A stretch of 64,000 nt of DNA, from contig NZ_BMJH01000001.1 in assembly GCF_014643175.1 (NCBI RefSeq), positions 496,001 through 560,000 on the forward strand, read 5' to 3'. Origin of the DNA: Hoyosella rhizosphaerae. Lineage in GTDB: Bacteria; Actinomycetota; Actinomycetes; Mycobacteriales; Mycobacteriaceae. Position 1 is the first letter of the stretch, and every line of letters begins with the position of its first letter. The position numbers and the translations under genes were made by a program. The notes under the pieces are model-generated. The model was not told the origin of the DNA, did not search any database, and saw only the letters and a list, made by a program, of their open reading frames with translations. Below are positions 50,549 through 59,377 of the stretch, one piece after another.

Positions 50549-52894
50549 ATGACGGAACGCGCAGACGTAGTAATCGTAGGAGCGCGCTGCGCAGGCACCG
50601 CTATGGCCGCACCACTAGCAAGGGCGGGCCGAAAGGTCATTGTTCTCGACAAAGCTGCATTTCCTGCGGACACAATGTCGACGCACGTTTTCTTTCCCAT
50701 GGGAGTGAACGAGCTCGCCCAGATGGGTGCGCTCGATAGAATCCTGGCACTGAACCCGTCCCGTATGACGCACCTGCGACTCGACCTGTTTGGTATTTCA
50801 CGCACCGAACGGTTCAAACAGGTCGGTGACATCGACTACGGAATCAGCGTCCCTCGCATCGATCAAGATATGCAATTGGTGGCCACCGCGCGTGAGGCTG
50901 GAGCCGACGTCCGCGAGCAATGCACCGTGCAAGACATTCTCATCGAGGACGGGCGGGCCGTTGGCGTCACCTACTTCGACAGCAACGGGGACGTTCACGA
51001 AGTGCGCGCACAATTAGTCGTTGGCGCTGACGGACGCCATTCCACCGTTGCTCACCAGGTTGGGGAGTGGGAACCATACCGACGCTCCCGCAACGGTCGC
51101 GGGATGGTCTTCCGATATATGGATGATCCGGCCGCCGATACTGAATTGGCCTCTATTCTCTGGGAAGGCCGCACGGCCGATACCATCGCCTTCGCGTTTC
51201 CCTGCACACCGAAAGGTCGCTTGCTGGTCCTGTTCATGGGGCCTCGCGCTGAGGTTGCTGAAGCACGCGCCGACGCCGAAGGCTATTGGGCCCGCAAGGT
51301 TTCCGAGTTTCCGATTCTTGCTGACCGGCTCGTCGGCGCCACGAATCAATCGACCATTCGGTCAACTTCACAGACACATGCCTATTTCCGACGCTCATCA
51401 GGGCCTGGTTGGGCACTGATCGGAGATGCCGGACATTTCAAAGACCCCGTACTCGGCCAGGGAATGCGGGATGCAATGTGGATGGGCCGCACCCTAGCCG
51501 ACCACGTCGCCACAACACTCGACCACCCCAAAAAACTGGATTCGGCTACACGTAAATGGGAACGAGCCCGCGACATCGAGGTTCTCCCGACTTACCACTA
51601 CGGCAATCTTGAAACCCGAATACCTGCTCCACCGCCGGAACTGCTCGCCTCAGTGGTCAGGAACTCCGCCGGTACTGAACTGTCCGATATCCACCAGCGA
51701 CTAACGAAACCCCACGGTGTCTTCACCGTCAGGCGAATTCTCAAGGGCGGTGCGACCGCATTAACAAGCAGAAGGCCCACGGTAGGGGGCGTCGCCGGGC
51801 TTGCTGAGCTCCTCGGTGTCGAAGCAGCAGTACGGGTGGAACTTCGTGCAGCCCGGGTATACCGCGGTCGAATGCCATTCCTTGGTCCCGTAGTCGGCGA
51901 ACACCGCGACAACGCTCCTTGGAGCAGGCCGCCGCGCCGCGCAACCCCTCACCGAACGAGCCTCGCTACCTCCCCAGCAATTGTTGCGGAAAGCCGCACG
52001 CTGAGTGGGGATACCAAGTTGCTCGAATTGCGGCGGACAGACGATCAACCGTGGCCACAATGGTCGCCCGGATCCCATATAGATCTCCACCTGCCCTCGG
52101 GGAAGGTTAGGCAATATTCGCTGTGCAGCGGCGACAGCGACGTTCTGCGTGTAGCGGTACTTCGCGAACCCGAAGGCCGCGGCGGCTCTGTTGAAGTCCA
52201 CGATCTTCGGGTCGGCGCAAGCGTCACCGTCAGCGGTCCTCGAAACAACTTCGAACTCCATGACGAAACCGAGTACCTCTTTATCGCCGGAGGGATTGGG
52301 ATCACCCCCATGCTGTCGATGATCGATGCGGTAGAAGCTGCCGGCAAACCCTGGAGACTCCTGTACTTGGCCCGCACCCAAAACCGCATGGCGTTCGGTA
52401 CGGAGCTAGTAGCCAAATATGGTGACAGAGTCACGTTGCACAGCGACGACACCGATCCGGCCCCGAACCTTGACGCATGGTTAGACCAGCTCGGCGTTGG
52501 CGCAGGCGTCTACTGCTGCGGACCCGCCGGCCTAATGGATGCCGTCGTTTGCCTTGCCGCGCAACGCGAAGAGCTCACAGCCCACATTGAACGATTCGTG
52601 CCACTAGAACACAACGCTGGGCAGAACACGCAGTTCGCTGTGGAGCTCGCACAATCCAACACCACCATCGAAGTGCAAGCGGAAACATCCATGCTCGACG
52701 CCCTCCGAACAGTCGTCCCGGACTTTCCAGCGTCGTGCGAAAACGGTTTATGCGGCAGTTGCGAACTCGCGGTGGTATCCGGGCGACCGGACCATAGGGA
52801 CGACATTCTCGGACCAGGGGAGCGGGATCGGACCGACATCATGTACCCCTGCGTTTCACGCGCGCGTGACACCAAACTCGTCGTCGACATCTAA
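50549..52894 (+). CDS. FAD monooxygenase fused to a ferredoxin-reductase/[2Fe-2S] module
   Basis: The 781-residue protein joins two complete parts. Residues 1 to about 430 are a PHBH-type flavoprotein: GxGxxG-like 'VVIVGARCAGTAMAAPLARAG', the middle G-D motif, and 'LIGDAGHFKDPVLGQGMRDAMW' near 290. Residues about 465-781 are an FNR-type module: FMN-binding R-x-Y-S-like 'RQYSLCSGDSD', NAD-binding 'GGIGITPMLSMIDAVE', 'CCGPAGLMDAV', and a plant-type [2Fe-2S] domain with 'CENGLCGSC' and a late Cys. A flavin oxygenase and its electron source are thus one chain. Fusions of these families are uncommon. The substrate is probably an aromatic or terpenoid compound, which is an inference. ATG 50549; first gene of a three-gene operon. 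Confidence 0.85.
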   Translation: MTERADVVIVGARCAGTAMAAPLARAGRKVIVLDKAAFPADTMSTHVFFPMGVNELAQMGALDRILALNPSRMTHLRLDLFGISRTERFKQVGDIDYGISVPRIDQDMQLVATAREAGADVREQCTVQDILIEDGRAVGVTYFDSNGDVHEVRAQLVVGADGRHSTVAHQVGEWEPYRRSRNGRGMVFRYMDDPAADTELASILWEGRTADTIAFAFPCTPKGRLLVLFMGPRAEVAEARADAEGYWARKVSEFPILADRLVGATNQSTIRSTSQTHAYFRRSSGPGWALIGDAGHFKDPVLGQGMRDAMWMGRTLADHVATTLDHPKKLDSATRKWERARDIEVLPTYHYGNLETRIPAPPPELLASVVRNSAGTELSDIHQRLTKPHGVFTVRRILKGGATALTSRRPTVGGVAGLAELLGVEAAVRVELRAARVYRGRMPFLGPVVGEHRDNAPWSRPPRRATPHRTSLATSPAIVAESRTLSGDTKLLELRRTDDQPWPQWSPGSHIDLHLPSGKVRQYSLCSGDSDVLRVAVLREPEGRGGSVEVHDLRVGASVTVSGPRNNFELHDETEYLFIAGGIGITPMLSMIDAVEAAGKPWRLLYLARTQNRMAFGTELVAKYGDRVTLHSDDTDPAPNLDAWLDQLGVGAGVYCCGPAGLMDAVVCLAAQREELTAHIERFVPLEHNAGQNTQFAVELAQSNTTIEVQAETSMLDALRTVVPDFPASCENGLCGSCELAVVSGRPDHRDDILGPGERDRTDIMYPCVSRARDTKLVVDI

Positions 52895-52902
52895 AGGACA
52901 CC

Positions 52903-53862
52903 ATGACCCGCCAGATCAAGATCGCTGCTATCCAGCCGGCGCTCGCCCTCGCCGATGTCGACAACAACCTGACTCGACTCGAGGCGCTCATCAGGGACGC
53001 CCACCGGGAGCATCAGCCCGAGGTGATCGCCGTGCCGGAAGCCGCCTCAGCGCCGAATGTGCATCACCCCGCCATGCGCACAGTGGCACGCCGTGAACGC
53101 GGCGAACCCTACCGTCTACTCACTGGGCTCGCCCGTGAACTCGGCGTTGTCATCGGCGGCGGTTACCTGAGCGAACGTGACGGCGACGTCTACGGGCACT
53201 ACATCCTGGCAGACCCCGACGGCACTGTGAATTCCCACGACAAAGACATCCCGACGATGTGGGAGCAAAACTACTACACCGGAGGCCACGATGACGGCGT
53301 CTTCGACAGCCCCACACTCGGTTCCGTAGGACTCGTGTCCGGGTGGGAATGGGCGCGGTATCGCACCGCGGCACGGCTGCGCGGACGCGTCCAGTGTGTC
53401 GTCGGCGGAATGTGCTGGCCCACCACACCGCACAACTGGTTCGGTCCCCTCGGTTGGTGGGGAAACCGCGACCATCGCCTACAGAAAGAACTCGCCCGCA
53501 AACTTCCGGGCCAAGTTGCCAGGCTCGTCGGCGCACCAGTCGTTCATGCCAGCCACGTCGGCCCCATCACCATGCACATGCCTGGCCTGCCAAAAGTTCC
53601 CTACCGCACATCGATGCTCGGCGAAACCCAAATCACCGAACGTGACGGCACCATCTTGGCACGACTGCGGGAGGAAGACGGTGAAGGGCACGTCGCCGCG
53701 ACCATCGAATTGGCAGAACCACAACCGCTCGACCCCATCGAAGACACCTTCTGGATCCCCGACATGACCCTCACCATCCGAACCACCTTTGACCTAGCCA
53801 ACATCCACGGCAAAGCGAACTACCAAGTACGCAAAATTCTCGGCCAACACATCACTCGATAG
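52903..53862 (+). CDS. Carbon-nitrogen hydrolase-fold protein lacking the catalytic Cys
   Basis: The 319-residue protein has the nitrilase fold. The catalytic Glu is Glu46 ('VIAVPEAA') and the Lys is Lys114 ('HDKDIPTMW'). The place of the catalytic Cys, which normally reads C-W/Y-E/D, reads Ser146-Gly147-Trp-Glu, so the nucleophile is missing (Gly147). The rest of the fold looks intact, with 'VVGGMCWP' nearby. It may be a Cys-less subgroup with a changed or non-enzymatic role. ATG 52903 follows AAAGGA; it is 8 bases after the fused monooxygenase gene. Confidence 0.7.
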   Translation: MTRQIKIAAIQPALALADVDNNLTRLEALIRDAHREHQPEVIAVPEAASAPNVHHPAMRTVARRERGEPYRLLTGLARELGVVIGGGYLSERDGDVYGHYILADPDGTVNSHDKDIPTMWEQNYYTGGHDDGVFDSPTLGSVGLVSGWEWARYRTAARLRGRVQCVVGGMCWPTTPHNWFGPLGWWGNRDHRLQKELARKLPGQVARLVGAPVVHASHVGPITMHMPGLPKVPYRTSMLGETQITERDGTILARLREEDGEGHVAATIELAEPQPLDPIEDTFWIPDMTLTIRTTFDLANIHGKANYQVRKILGQHITR

Positions 53863-53877
53863 CAGAAAGCACACACC

Positions 53878-54402
53878 ATGACACCTCCAGCTGAATTGAA
53901 AACCCCGCCCAGCAACATTTCCAACACTGAACTGATCCAGTGGGTGTTTGAACGACTCAACGAAAACGACTCGCACTCGCTTCGCCAACTCTGGACAGCC
54001 GAGACGGTGGAATACTTTCCCGACGTGACCTGCCAGGGCCCTGACCAGATCGCCGCCTGGTTCGAAGACAAATTCGCCGCCATCGAAGGTTTTCGACTTA
54101 ACGTCCTGTGCATCACCGAATCCGGTAGCGACGTTCTTGTGCACTGGCGCATGACGGGTCGACACACTGGCACGCTAGTAGGCATCGCCGCGACAGGCCG
54201 ACCTATAGATGTCGAAGGAATCGACCACTTCGTTCTCCAGGACGGAAAAGTCGCCAGCAACACCGTCATCTTCGATCAACTAAAACTGGCTCGGCAACTA
54301 GGTTTCATGCCGCCGGACGCCTCACACCTCGAGAACGCGGCCAAGACAGCATTCAACCTCAAGACGCGCGTGCGCACTGCCATTACCAGACGCTCTGCCT
54401 GA
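53878..54402 (+). CDS. SnoaL/NTF2-like protein
   Basis: The 174-residue protein has the NTF2-like cone fold: 'LIQWVFERLNENDSHSLRQLW' (residues 19-39), 'EYFPDVTCQGPDQIAAWFEDKF', and the strand 'DVLVHWRMTGRHTGTLVGIAATGR' followed by 'GIDHFVLQDGKV'. SnoaL-type proteins are small-molecule isomerases, cyclases or binding proteins; here it may act on the product of the monooxygenase. ATG 53878 is 15 bases after the nitrilase-like stop. It ends the 50549-54402 operon. Confidence 0.8.
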   Translation: MTPPAELKTPPSNISNTELIQWVFERLNENDSHSLRQLWTAETVEYFPDVTCQGPDQIAAWFEDKFAAIEGFRLNVLCITESGSDVLVHWRMTGRHTGTLVGIAATGRPIDVEGIDHFVLQDGKVASNTVIFDQLKLARQLGFMPPDASHLENAAKTAFNLKTRVRTAITRRSA

Positions 54403-54534
54403 GAGTGTTCGTCAGGGCTGCTAGCAGGGAGTTTGTGCACGCGGTTCACGTTTTGCCTGCGACTCCATTGACTGCCGCACAGGCGAAACGGGGCGATACG
54501 ATTGGTCTGCGTGTACAACGATGAGGAGCTTCAC

Positions 54535-54858
54535 ATGGCAGCCATCACCCAAGTTGGCAACTCTGACTTCTGGACGAAAGTCCGTGACAGCGACGATGTG
54601 TCCCTTGTCGAATTTTGGGGCCCCTGGTGCGGCCTATGCCGCGTATACACACCCACGCTGGAACAGTTCGCCGAAGACAACGGAGAAAAAATCGGAGTCT
54701 TCGCAGTAAACGTGGGCAATGAGCCAGATATTGCGAGCGAGTACGGCGTCACATCCACACCGACAACACTTGTTTTCCACCACGGGGTAGTGGTTAAGAC
54801 ATTAAAAGGCGTTAAGACGCGCGCAGAACTTGACACGGAGCTCGCCGAGTTTGTGTAG
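54535..54858 (+). CDS. Thioredoxin-like protein with a CGLC active site
   Basis: The 107-residue protein has the thioredoxin fold, with the active site Trp-Cys32-Gly-Leu-Cys35 instead of the usual CGPC, then 'VFAVNVGNEPDIASEYGVTSTPTTLVFHHG' containing the cis-Pro. The changed residue before the second Cys usually shifts redox potential. ATG 54535 follows AGGAG; the frame is open to 54502. It is alone and not linked to a reductase gene. Confidence 0.85.
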   Translation: MAAITQVGNSDFWTKVRDSDDVSLVEFWGPWCGLCRVYTPTLEQFAEDNGEKIGVFAVNVGNEPDIASEYGVTSTPTTLVFHHGVVVKTLKGVKTRAELDTELAEFV

Positions 54859-55010
54859 CTAGTCACGTCCGTTTTATCTGAATTGCCCGTAAAATACGCT
54901 AGCGGTGGGGTTAGTTCCGTGTAGTCGAGTGTCCGAACCGACGCAGTCTGTCTCGCGTCCGAGCCTCCGGTGGAAAACATACGGTGGAGAGATCGCGGAG
55001 GCGAAAATCG

Positions 55011-55868
55011 ATGTCACAGCGCAAACAGACCCAAAAACTGCGGTACACCACGTCCGCGTCGGATGGCTTCTTTCGGCGCCTGATGTCACCTCTGTCATGG
55101 GTGATTTTTGGGCTCACCGCCGTACTGGTGGTGTCACTGCCGTGGTTTGTCGTCACCGTAGCGCAGGTCAACTTCAACCTGGCCGGGTGGCTCGTCATTC
55201 TCGCGGCTGCACCGGTCACCGCGTGGGCTGTGCTCGAATCGTTGTGGCGGCCAGATAAAGAAAGCGGTGTTGTTGGCGCGGCTGTACAACGCGCCTGCGT
55301 CGTCCCATTCGTCACGGTACCGGTGCTGGTCTTGCTGTCCTTCGCAGCTTCCGTCGTGCCAGCAATACGACAGCGTTTTGAGTCGCACCCGTGGCCGACA
55401 AACCAATATGAAAGCGAATGGACTAACAGCAGCATTCTCCCCACTGACGGCACCTCGATAATGAGCTGGCTAGCATTCCTGCCTATCGCGTGGTTCTTCT
55501 CGGCCTTGATGGCAGGCTTGGCGATCGCAGTTGTTGTCGTAGCCCCGGTGTCTGCGCTTTTCACGCCCGAGCGCTTCATTCAGGACAACAAGATGAGCGC
55601 CAAAGCTGAGGATCGACGACGCAATACAGTCGCCGTTCGAGCGATGGTGTTCATCGTGCCGCTGGCATTCCTGTCCAGCGGCGTGAAGGTGGCCGAACAG
55701 GGCAGTGGTTGGTGGTGGATCGGTGTCGCAGCACTCGTCGGGCTTGTAGCAGTGGTGTACTTCATTTGGGCAACGCAGAGGGTGGATCACAAAGCGCGCG
55801 CAAAAATGGGTGCATTTCGGGGTGTCCCCAATCCTGCTGACCCCAATCCCGACGACGCGCGCCGATGA
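55011..55868 (+). CDS. Multi-pass membrane protein
   Basis: The 285-residue protein has about six TM segments (for example residues 28-50, 58-77, 92-112, 150-185 and 213-245). No conserved motif is recognised. ATG 55011 is chosen since no ribosome site precedes 54984; the purine run GGAGGCG lies 10 bases upstream. Its last codon is inside a 16-bp tandem repeat. Confidence 0.6.
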   Translation: MSQRKQTQKLRYTTSASDGFFRRLMSPLSWVIFGLTAVLVVSLPWFVVTVAQVNFNLAGWLVILAAAPVTAWAVLESLWRPDKESGVVGAAVQRACVVPFVTVPVLVLLSFAASVVPAIRQRFESHPWPTNQYESEWTNSSILPTDGTSIMSWLAFLPIAWFFSALMAGLAIAVVVVAPVSALFTPERFIQDNKMSAKAEDRRRNTVAVRAMVFIVPLAFLSSGVKVAEQGSGWWWIGVAALVGLVAVVYFIWATQRVDHKARAKMGAFRGVPNPADPNPDDARR

Positions 55869-55897
55869 CATTTTGGTGAGGTGACATTTTGGTGAGG
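55866..55897. repeat. 16-bp tandem repeat at the stop codon
   Basis: TGACATTTTGGTGAGG occurs twice directly one after the other (55866-55881 and 55882-55897). The first copy starts with the TGA of the membrane-protein gene, and the second ends five bases before the stop of the LpdA-like gene. Confidence 0.8.
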
Positions 55898-55902
55898 CAG
55901 CG

Positions 55903-57348
55903 CTACTGATCGCGAAGCGCCTCGAGCAACCGAAGCCAAACTTCACTCACGGTAGGGAAGGCCGGCACCGCGTGCCACAGCTTGTCGAGCGGCACCTCAC
56001 CCACCACTGCGATGGTGGCGGCGTGAATTAGTTCGCCAACCTCCGGTCCGACAAAAGTTGCACCCAAGAGGCATTGAGTGTGGTTGTTGATCACCAATTT
56101 GGCGTGGCCCTTGTACTTGTTGCGCAGCAGTGAGGAACCAGCAACTGCGATGTCAAGCTCAACAGTCGTGACGTCGAACCCGTCACTGGCAGCGGCGCTT
56201 TCGGTAAGACCAACGGACGCTACCTCAGGCGCTGTGAATATCACCTGCGGAACTTGCTGCAAATCAGCTGTGGCACAGTATCTCGAACCCTCTAGTGCGC
56301 GCTTTTCACTGCGAGCGGCAATGACGTCACCGCAAACACGTGCCTGATACTTACCCATGTGAGTAAGTGGTGAGCGACCGTTGACGTCACCAACCGCGTA
56401 CAGCCAGTCGTTCCCTGATCTCAGTACTGTCATATGGTCGTCGACACCGACGTACCCACCGTCTGTGAGCCCCACAGTCGCGAGACCGAGTTCGTGCGTG
56501 GACGGCGCCCTGCCTGCCGCGACGACAATCTCATCCGTCGTGAGGGTCTCATGACCAAGATCGACCGTCACGGGCCCACCGTGAATCCACCCCTCGCCGG
56601 TATCTCGCACTTCTGGGCGAACCACACCTTTAGGGCTGGTGCTGAAAAGAATCTCCACCCCATTGCTGCGCAAGCCGGCGGCCACCATTTCCCCAACAAA
56701 CGCTTCCGCCTTGGGTAGGAGCGATTTCCCACGCACCAGCATGATGACTTCCTCAGCGCCTAGCGCAGCGAGCCACGTCGCACACTCACAGGCCACCACA
56801 CCGCCGCCCACGATCACTACCCGCTTCGGAAGTTCATGCATATTTGTTGCGTCGCGAGAGGTCCAGGGCAATGCCGCACGAAGACCCGGGACGTCGGGGA
56901 CGCTCGCGGTCGTACCAGTGGCCAGAACTACCGCATGGCGCGCCCGCAGCACTTGATCGCCGACCTCTACTAGGCGCTCTCCAGCTAATCGGCCGGCACC
57001 ACGAATGATGTCGATCCCGTTGTTGTTCGCCCATTTGATTTGGGATGAGTCGTTGTGGTGGCTGACAAACGCATCACGCCGAGAAAGAACCGCCTCGAAG
57101 TCCAGAGTTTGTGATGAAAGTTGCTCGCGAACACCGGGCATCGATCGCGCCGAATCAAGCACATGACCTGGGCGCAGCAGAGCTTTACTCGGGATGCACG
57201 CCCAGTACGAGCACTCGCCACCAACCAAGTTTCGTTCCACTAGCGCAGCCGTCCGGTCGCTACCTGCGATCGCATACGCGGCAGCATTCTCTCCAGCAGG
57301 ACCGCCGCCGATCACAATGACGTCATACATGTCGTAGGCCATAACCAA
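55903..57348 (-). CDS. FAD/NAD(P)-binding disulfide-type oxidoreductase, LpdA-like
   Basis: The 481-residue flavoprotein has the FAD loop 'VIVIGGGPAGENAAAYA' (residues 10-26), the redox pair Cys46 and Cys51 ('GGECSYWACIPSKALLRP'), the NAD(P) loop 'VVIVGGGVVACECATWLAA' near 174, and 'WLYAVGDVNGRSPLTHMG' near 312. It belongs to the pyridine-nucleotide disulfide oxidoreductases, near the mycobacterial LpdA/Rv3303c quinone-reductase group, since the C-terminal His-x4-Glu of true lipoamide dehydrogenase is changed ('HAVPAFPTVSE' is present but altered). The start is at 57348, with alternative Mets at 57342 and 57330. Confidence 0.8.
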   Translation of the reverse strand: MVMAYDMYDVIVIGGGPAGENAAAYAIAGSDRTAALVERNLVGGECSYWACIPSKALLRPGHVLDSARSMPGVREQLSSQTLDFEAVLSRRDAFVSHHNDSSQIKWANNNGIDIIRGAGRLAGERLVEVGDQVLRARHAVVLATGTTASVPDVPGLRAALPWTSRDATNMHELPKRVVIVGGGVVACECATWLAALGAEEVIMLVRGKSLLPKAEAFVGEMVAAGLRSNGVEILFSTSPKGVVRPEVRDTGEGWIHGGPVTVDLGHETLTTDEIVVAAGRAPSTHELGLATVGLTDGGYVGVDDHMTVLRSGNDWLYAVGDVNGRSPLTHMGKYQARVCGDVIAARSEKRALEGSRYCATADLQQVPQVIFTAPEVASVGLTESAAASDGFDVTTVELDIAVAGSSLLRNKYKGHAKLVINNHTQCLLGATFVGPEVGELIHAATIAVVGEVPLDKLWHAVPAFPTVSEVWLRLLEALRDQ

Positions 57349-57848
57349 AGTTAGCGTGCGCCGCCTATTCCCGCTGCACCATGAGCGACTAGATCATTGT
57401 CGGAACGGTGATAACTGCGTGCCACGAGTAAGCCACACAACAATCACTTGTGCAGAAAAATACATGCCGATAGGACTTCGATTCGATGCATTTCTCTGCA
57501 CAAGTGAACAGAACGCCTGAACGCGCCGTCACCAACGCTCGGTGAGACCAGCGGGACCACCTTTTCCAGCTTTTGTTCACGGACGGTTAGGCGTCGAAAC
57601 TCACCGGCAACCATCAGGAAAATGGGGGCGTGGCTGCTACGCTGCTGTTCTGGCTGATTCTCGGAATATGGCAGCTGGCAATAACTACCGAAGGTGTGAT
57701 GAGTTGCACAAATCGGTGACCGGTATGCATATCAACAGCAGAAATGCTGAACGGGTCGGTCACCGACTCGCTGAGTTATCAGGCATACGGCATTGCCGAC
57801 ATTACGGGAATGTAACCTAGTACACCTGTCCACCGATGGAGTATCTTC
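57349..57848. other. Divergent gap with an inverted repeat
   Basis: About 500 bases between the LpdA-like gene and pntA. The inverted repeat at 57446-57505 is the clear structure. A frame from 57542 to 57820 has no family or ribosome site and is not taken as a gene. Promoters for both genes must be here, but no boxes could be fixed. Confidence 0.5.
57446..57505. repeat. 20-bp inverted repeat; third half-site behind pntB
   Basis: ACTTGTGCAGAAAAATACAT (57446-57465) and ATGCATTTCTCTGCACAAGT (57486-57505) are inverted repeats with 18 of 20 matches and a 20-base spacer. The same half-site, ATGCATTTCTCTGCACATG, occurs again at about 60982-61000 beyond the pntB terminator. Regulator half-sites or a small mobile repeat are both possible. 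Confidence 0.6.
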
Positions 57849-59372
57849 ATGATTATTGGTGTCCTACGGGAAGTAAGTCCCGGCGAGACGCGTGTGGCAG
57901 CAACACCTGCCACAGTTGGGCAGCTAATGAAGCTCGGGTACGACGTAGTTGTCGAATCCGGCGCGGGTGAGCTGTCGAACTTTTCGGATGTAGCGTATGC
58001 GGATGCTGGGGCGTCGATCGGGTCGGCCTCTGAGGCTGATGTGGTGTTGGGCGTAAATGCCCCATCACCGGAGCAGTTAGATGGGCTCAAGCCTGGGGCG
58101 ACCCTCATCAGTACGCTCAACGCTCGGTTTGACGAGTCGCTAGTACAGGATTTGTCGAAGCGCCCACTCACGGCACTATCAATGGATGCGGTACCGCGCA
58201 TATCGCGGGCGCAGTCGTTGGATGTGTTGTCGTCGATGGCCAACATCGCAGGGTATCGCGCGGTCGTCGAAGCGGCGCACGAGTTTGGCCGTTTCTTCAC
58301 CGGCCAGGTCACCGCGGCGGGGAAGGTTCCGCCAGCAAAGGTACTCATTGTGGGTGCCGGTGTGGCGGGTCTGTCTGCGATCGGTTCAGCCGGATCGATG
58401 GGCGCTATTGTGCGCGCAACCGATCCGCGCCCTGAGGTCGCTGATCAGGTCGCCTCCCTCGGAGGTGAATACCTCGCCATTGAGAACCCCGAAGCTGAAG
58501 TTTCCGCCACCGGGTATGCAAAAGAAATGGGCGATGACTACAAAGCCCGCGAAGCGCAGCTGTATACCGCGCAGTCCAGCGAAGCTGACATCATCATCAC
58601 CACAGCCTTGATTCCGGGCCGCCCGGCACCACGGATCATCACCGCGGCGATGGTCGCATCGATGAAGCCTGGTTCGGTCATCGTCGATATGGCTGCTGCC
58701 AATGGCGGCAACGTCGAGGGCACCGTCGCTGGGGAGAAGGTCGTCACCGACAACGGTGTGACCATCCTCGGATACACCGATCTGCCAGGCAGGCTTCCTG
58801 CACAGGCATCGCAGCTGTACGGTCAGAACCTCGTTAACTTGTTGAAGCTAATGACTCCGGGCAAGGACGGGCAACTTGTCGTCGATTTCGACGACGTCGT
58901 CATCCGTTCGATGACAGTGGTCAAAGATGGCGAATGCACGTGGCCGCCACCACCCGTACAAGTTTCTGCGGCACCCGCCGCAGCTGCCGCACCAGCGCCC
59001 ATGCCGGTGGCAGCGAAGGAACCAATGTCGCAGGGCAAACGGATCGGAATGGTCGCGGTTGCCGCGGCTGTTTTGTTCGCCCTCATCGCAGCGGCACCCG
59101 CAGCTCTGCAGGGGCATCTGATCGTTTTCGCTTTAGCGATCGTGGTTGGGTTTTATGTGATCGGGCATGTGCACCACGCCCTGCACACACCTCTGATGTC
59201 GGTGACCAACGCGATTTCCAGCATCATCATCGTGGGAGCGCTACTGCAAGTCGGAGTTGACAATGTGATTGTCACAACGCTTGCGCTCGCGGCGATCCTG
59301 CTGGCCAGCATCAACATTTTCGGTGGCTTTGCGGTGACGCGCCGCATGCTCGCTATGTTCTCGAGGAGTTGA
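57849..59372 (+). CDS. pntA: NAD(P) transhydrogenase subunit alpha
   Basis: The 507-residue protein is the proton-pumping transhydrogenase alpha subunit: an NAD-binding domain dI (about residues 1-375, with '[22 protein letters not shown]' and '[16 protein letters not shown]'), an Ala/Pro linker (about 375-395), then four TM segments (about 400-500). The long form with the membrane part in the same chain is like that of E. coli. With PntB it uses the proton gradient to make NADPH from NADH. ATG 57849. Its end is just before pntB. Confidence 0.95.
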   Translation: MIIGVLREVSPGETRVAATPATVGQLMKLGYDVVVESGAGELSNFSDVAYADAGASIGSASEADVVLGVNAPSPEQLDGLKPGATLISTLNARFDESLVQDLSKRPLTALSMDAVPRISRAQSLDVLSSMANIAGYRAVVEAAHEFGRFFTGQVTAAGKVPPAKVLIVGAGVAGLSAIGSAGSMGAIVRATDPRPEVADQVASLGGEYLAIENPEAEVSATGYAKEMGDDYKAREAQLYTAQSSEADIIITTALIPGRPAPRIITAAMVASMKPGSVIVDMAAANGGNVEGTVAGEKVVTDNGVTILGYTDLPGRLPAQASQLYGQNLVNLLKLMTPGKDGQLVVDFDDVVIRSMTVVKDGECTWPPPPVQVSAAPAAAAAPAPMPVAAKEPMSQGKRIGMVAVAAAVLFALIAAAPAALQGHLIVFALAIVVGFYVIGHVHHALHTPLMSVTNAISSIIIVGALLQVGVDNVIVTTLALAAILLASINIFGGFAVTRRMLAMFSRS

Positions 59373-59377
59373 TCTGC

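Noticed and set aside
57542-57820. A 92-codon rightward frame before pntA
   Set aside because: No ribosome site, no family, and it covers the likely pntA promoter.
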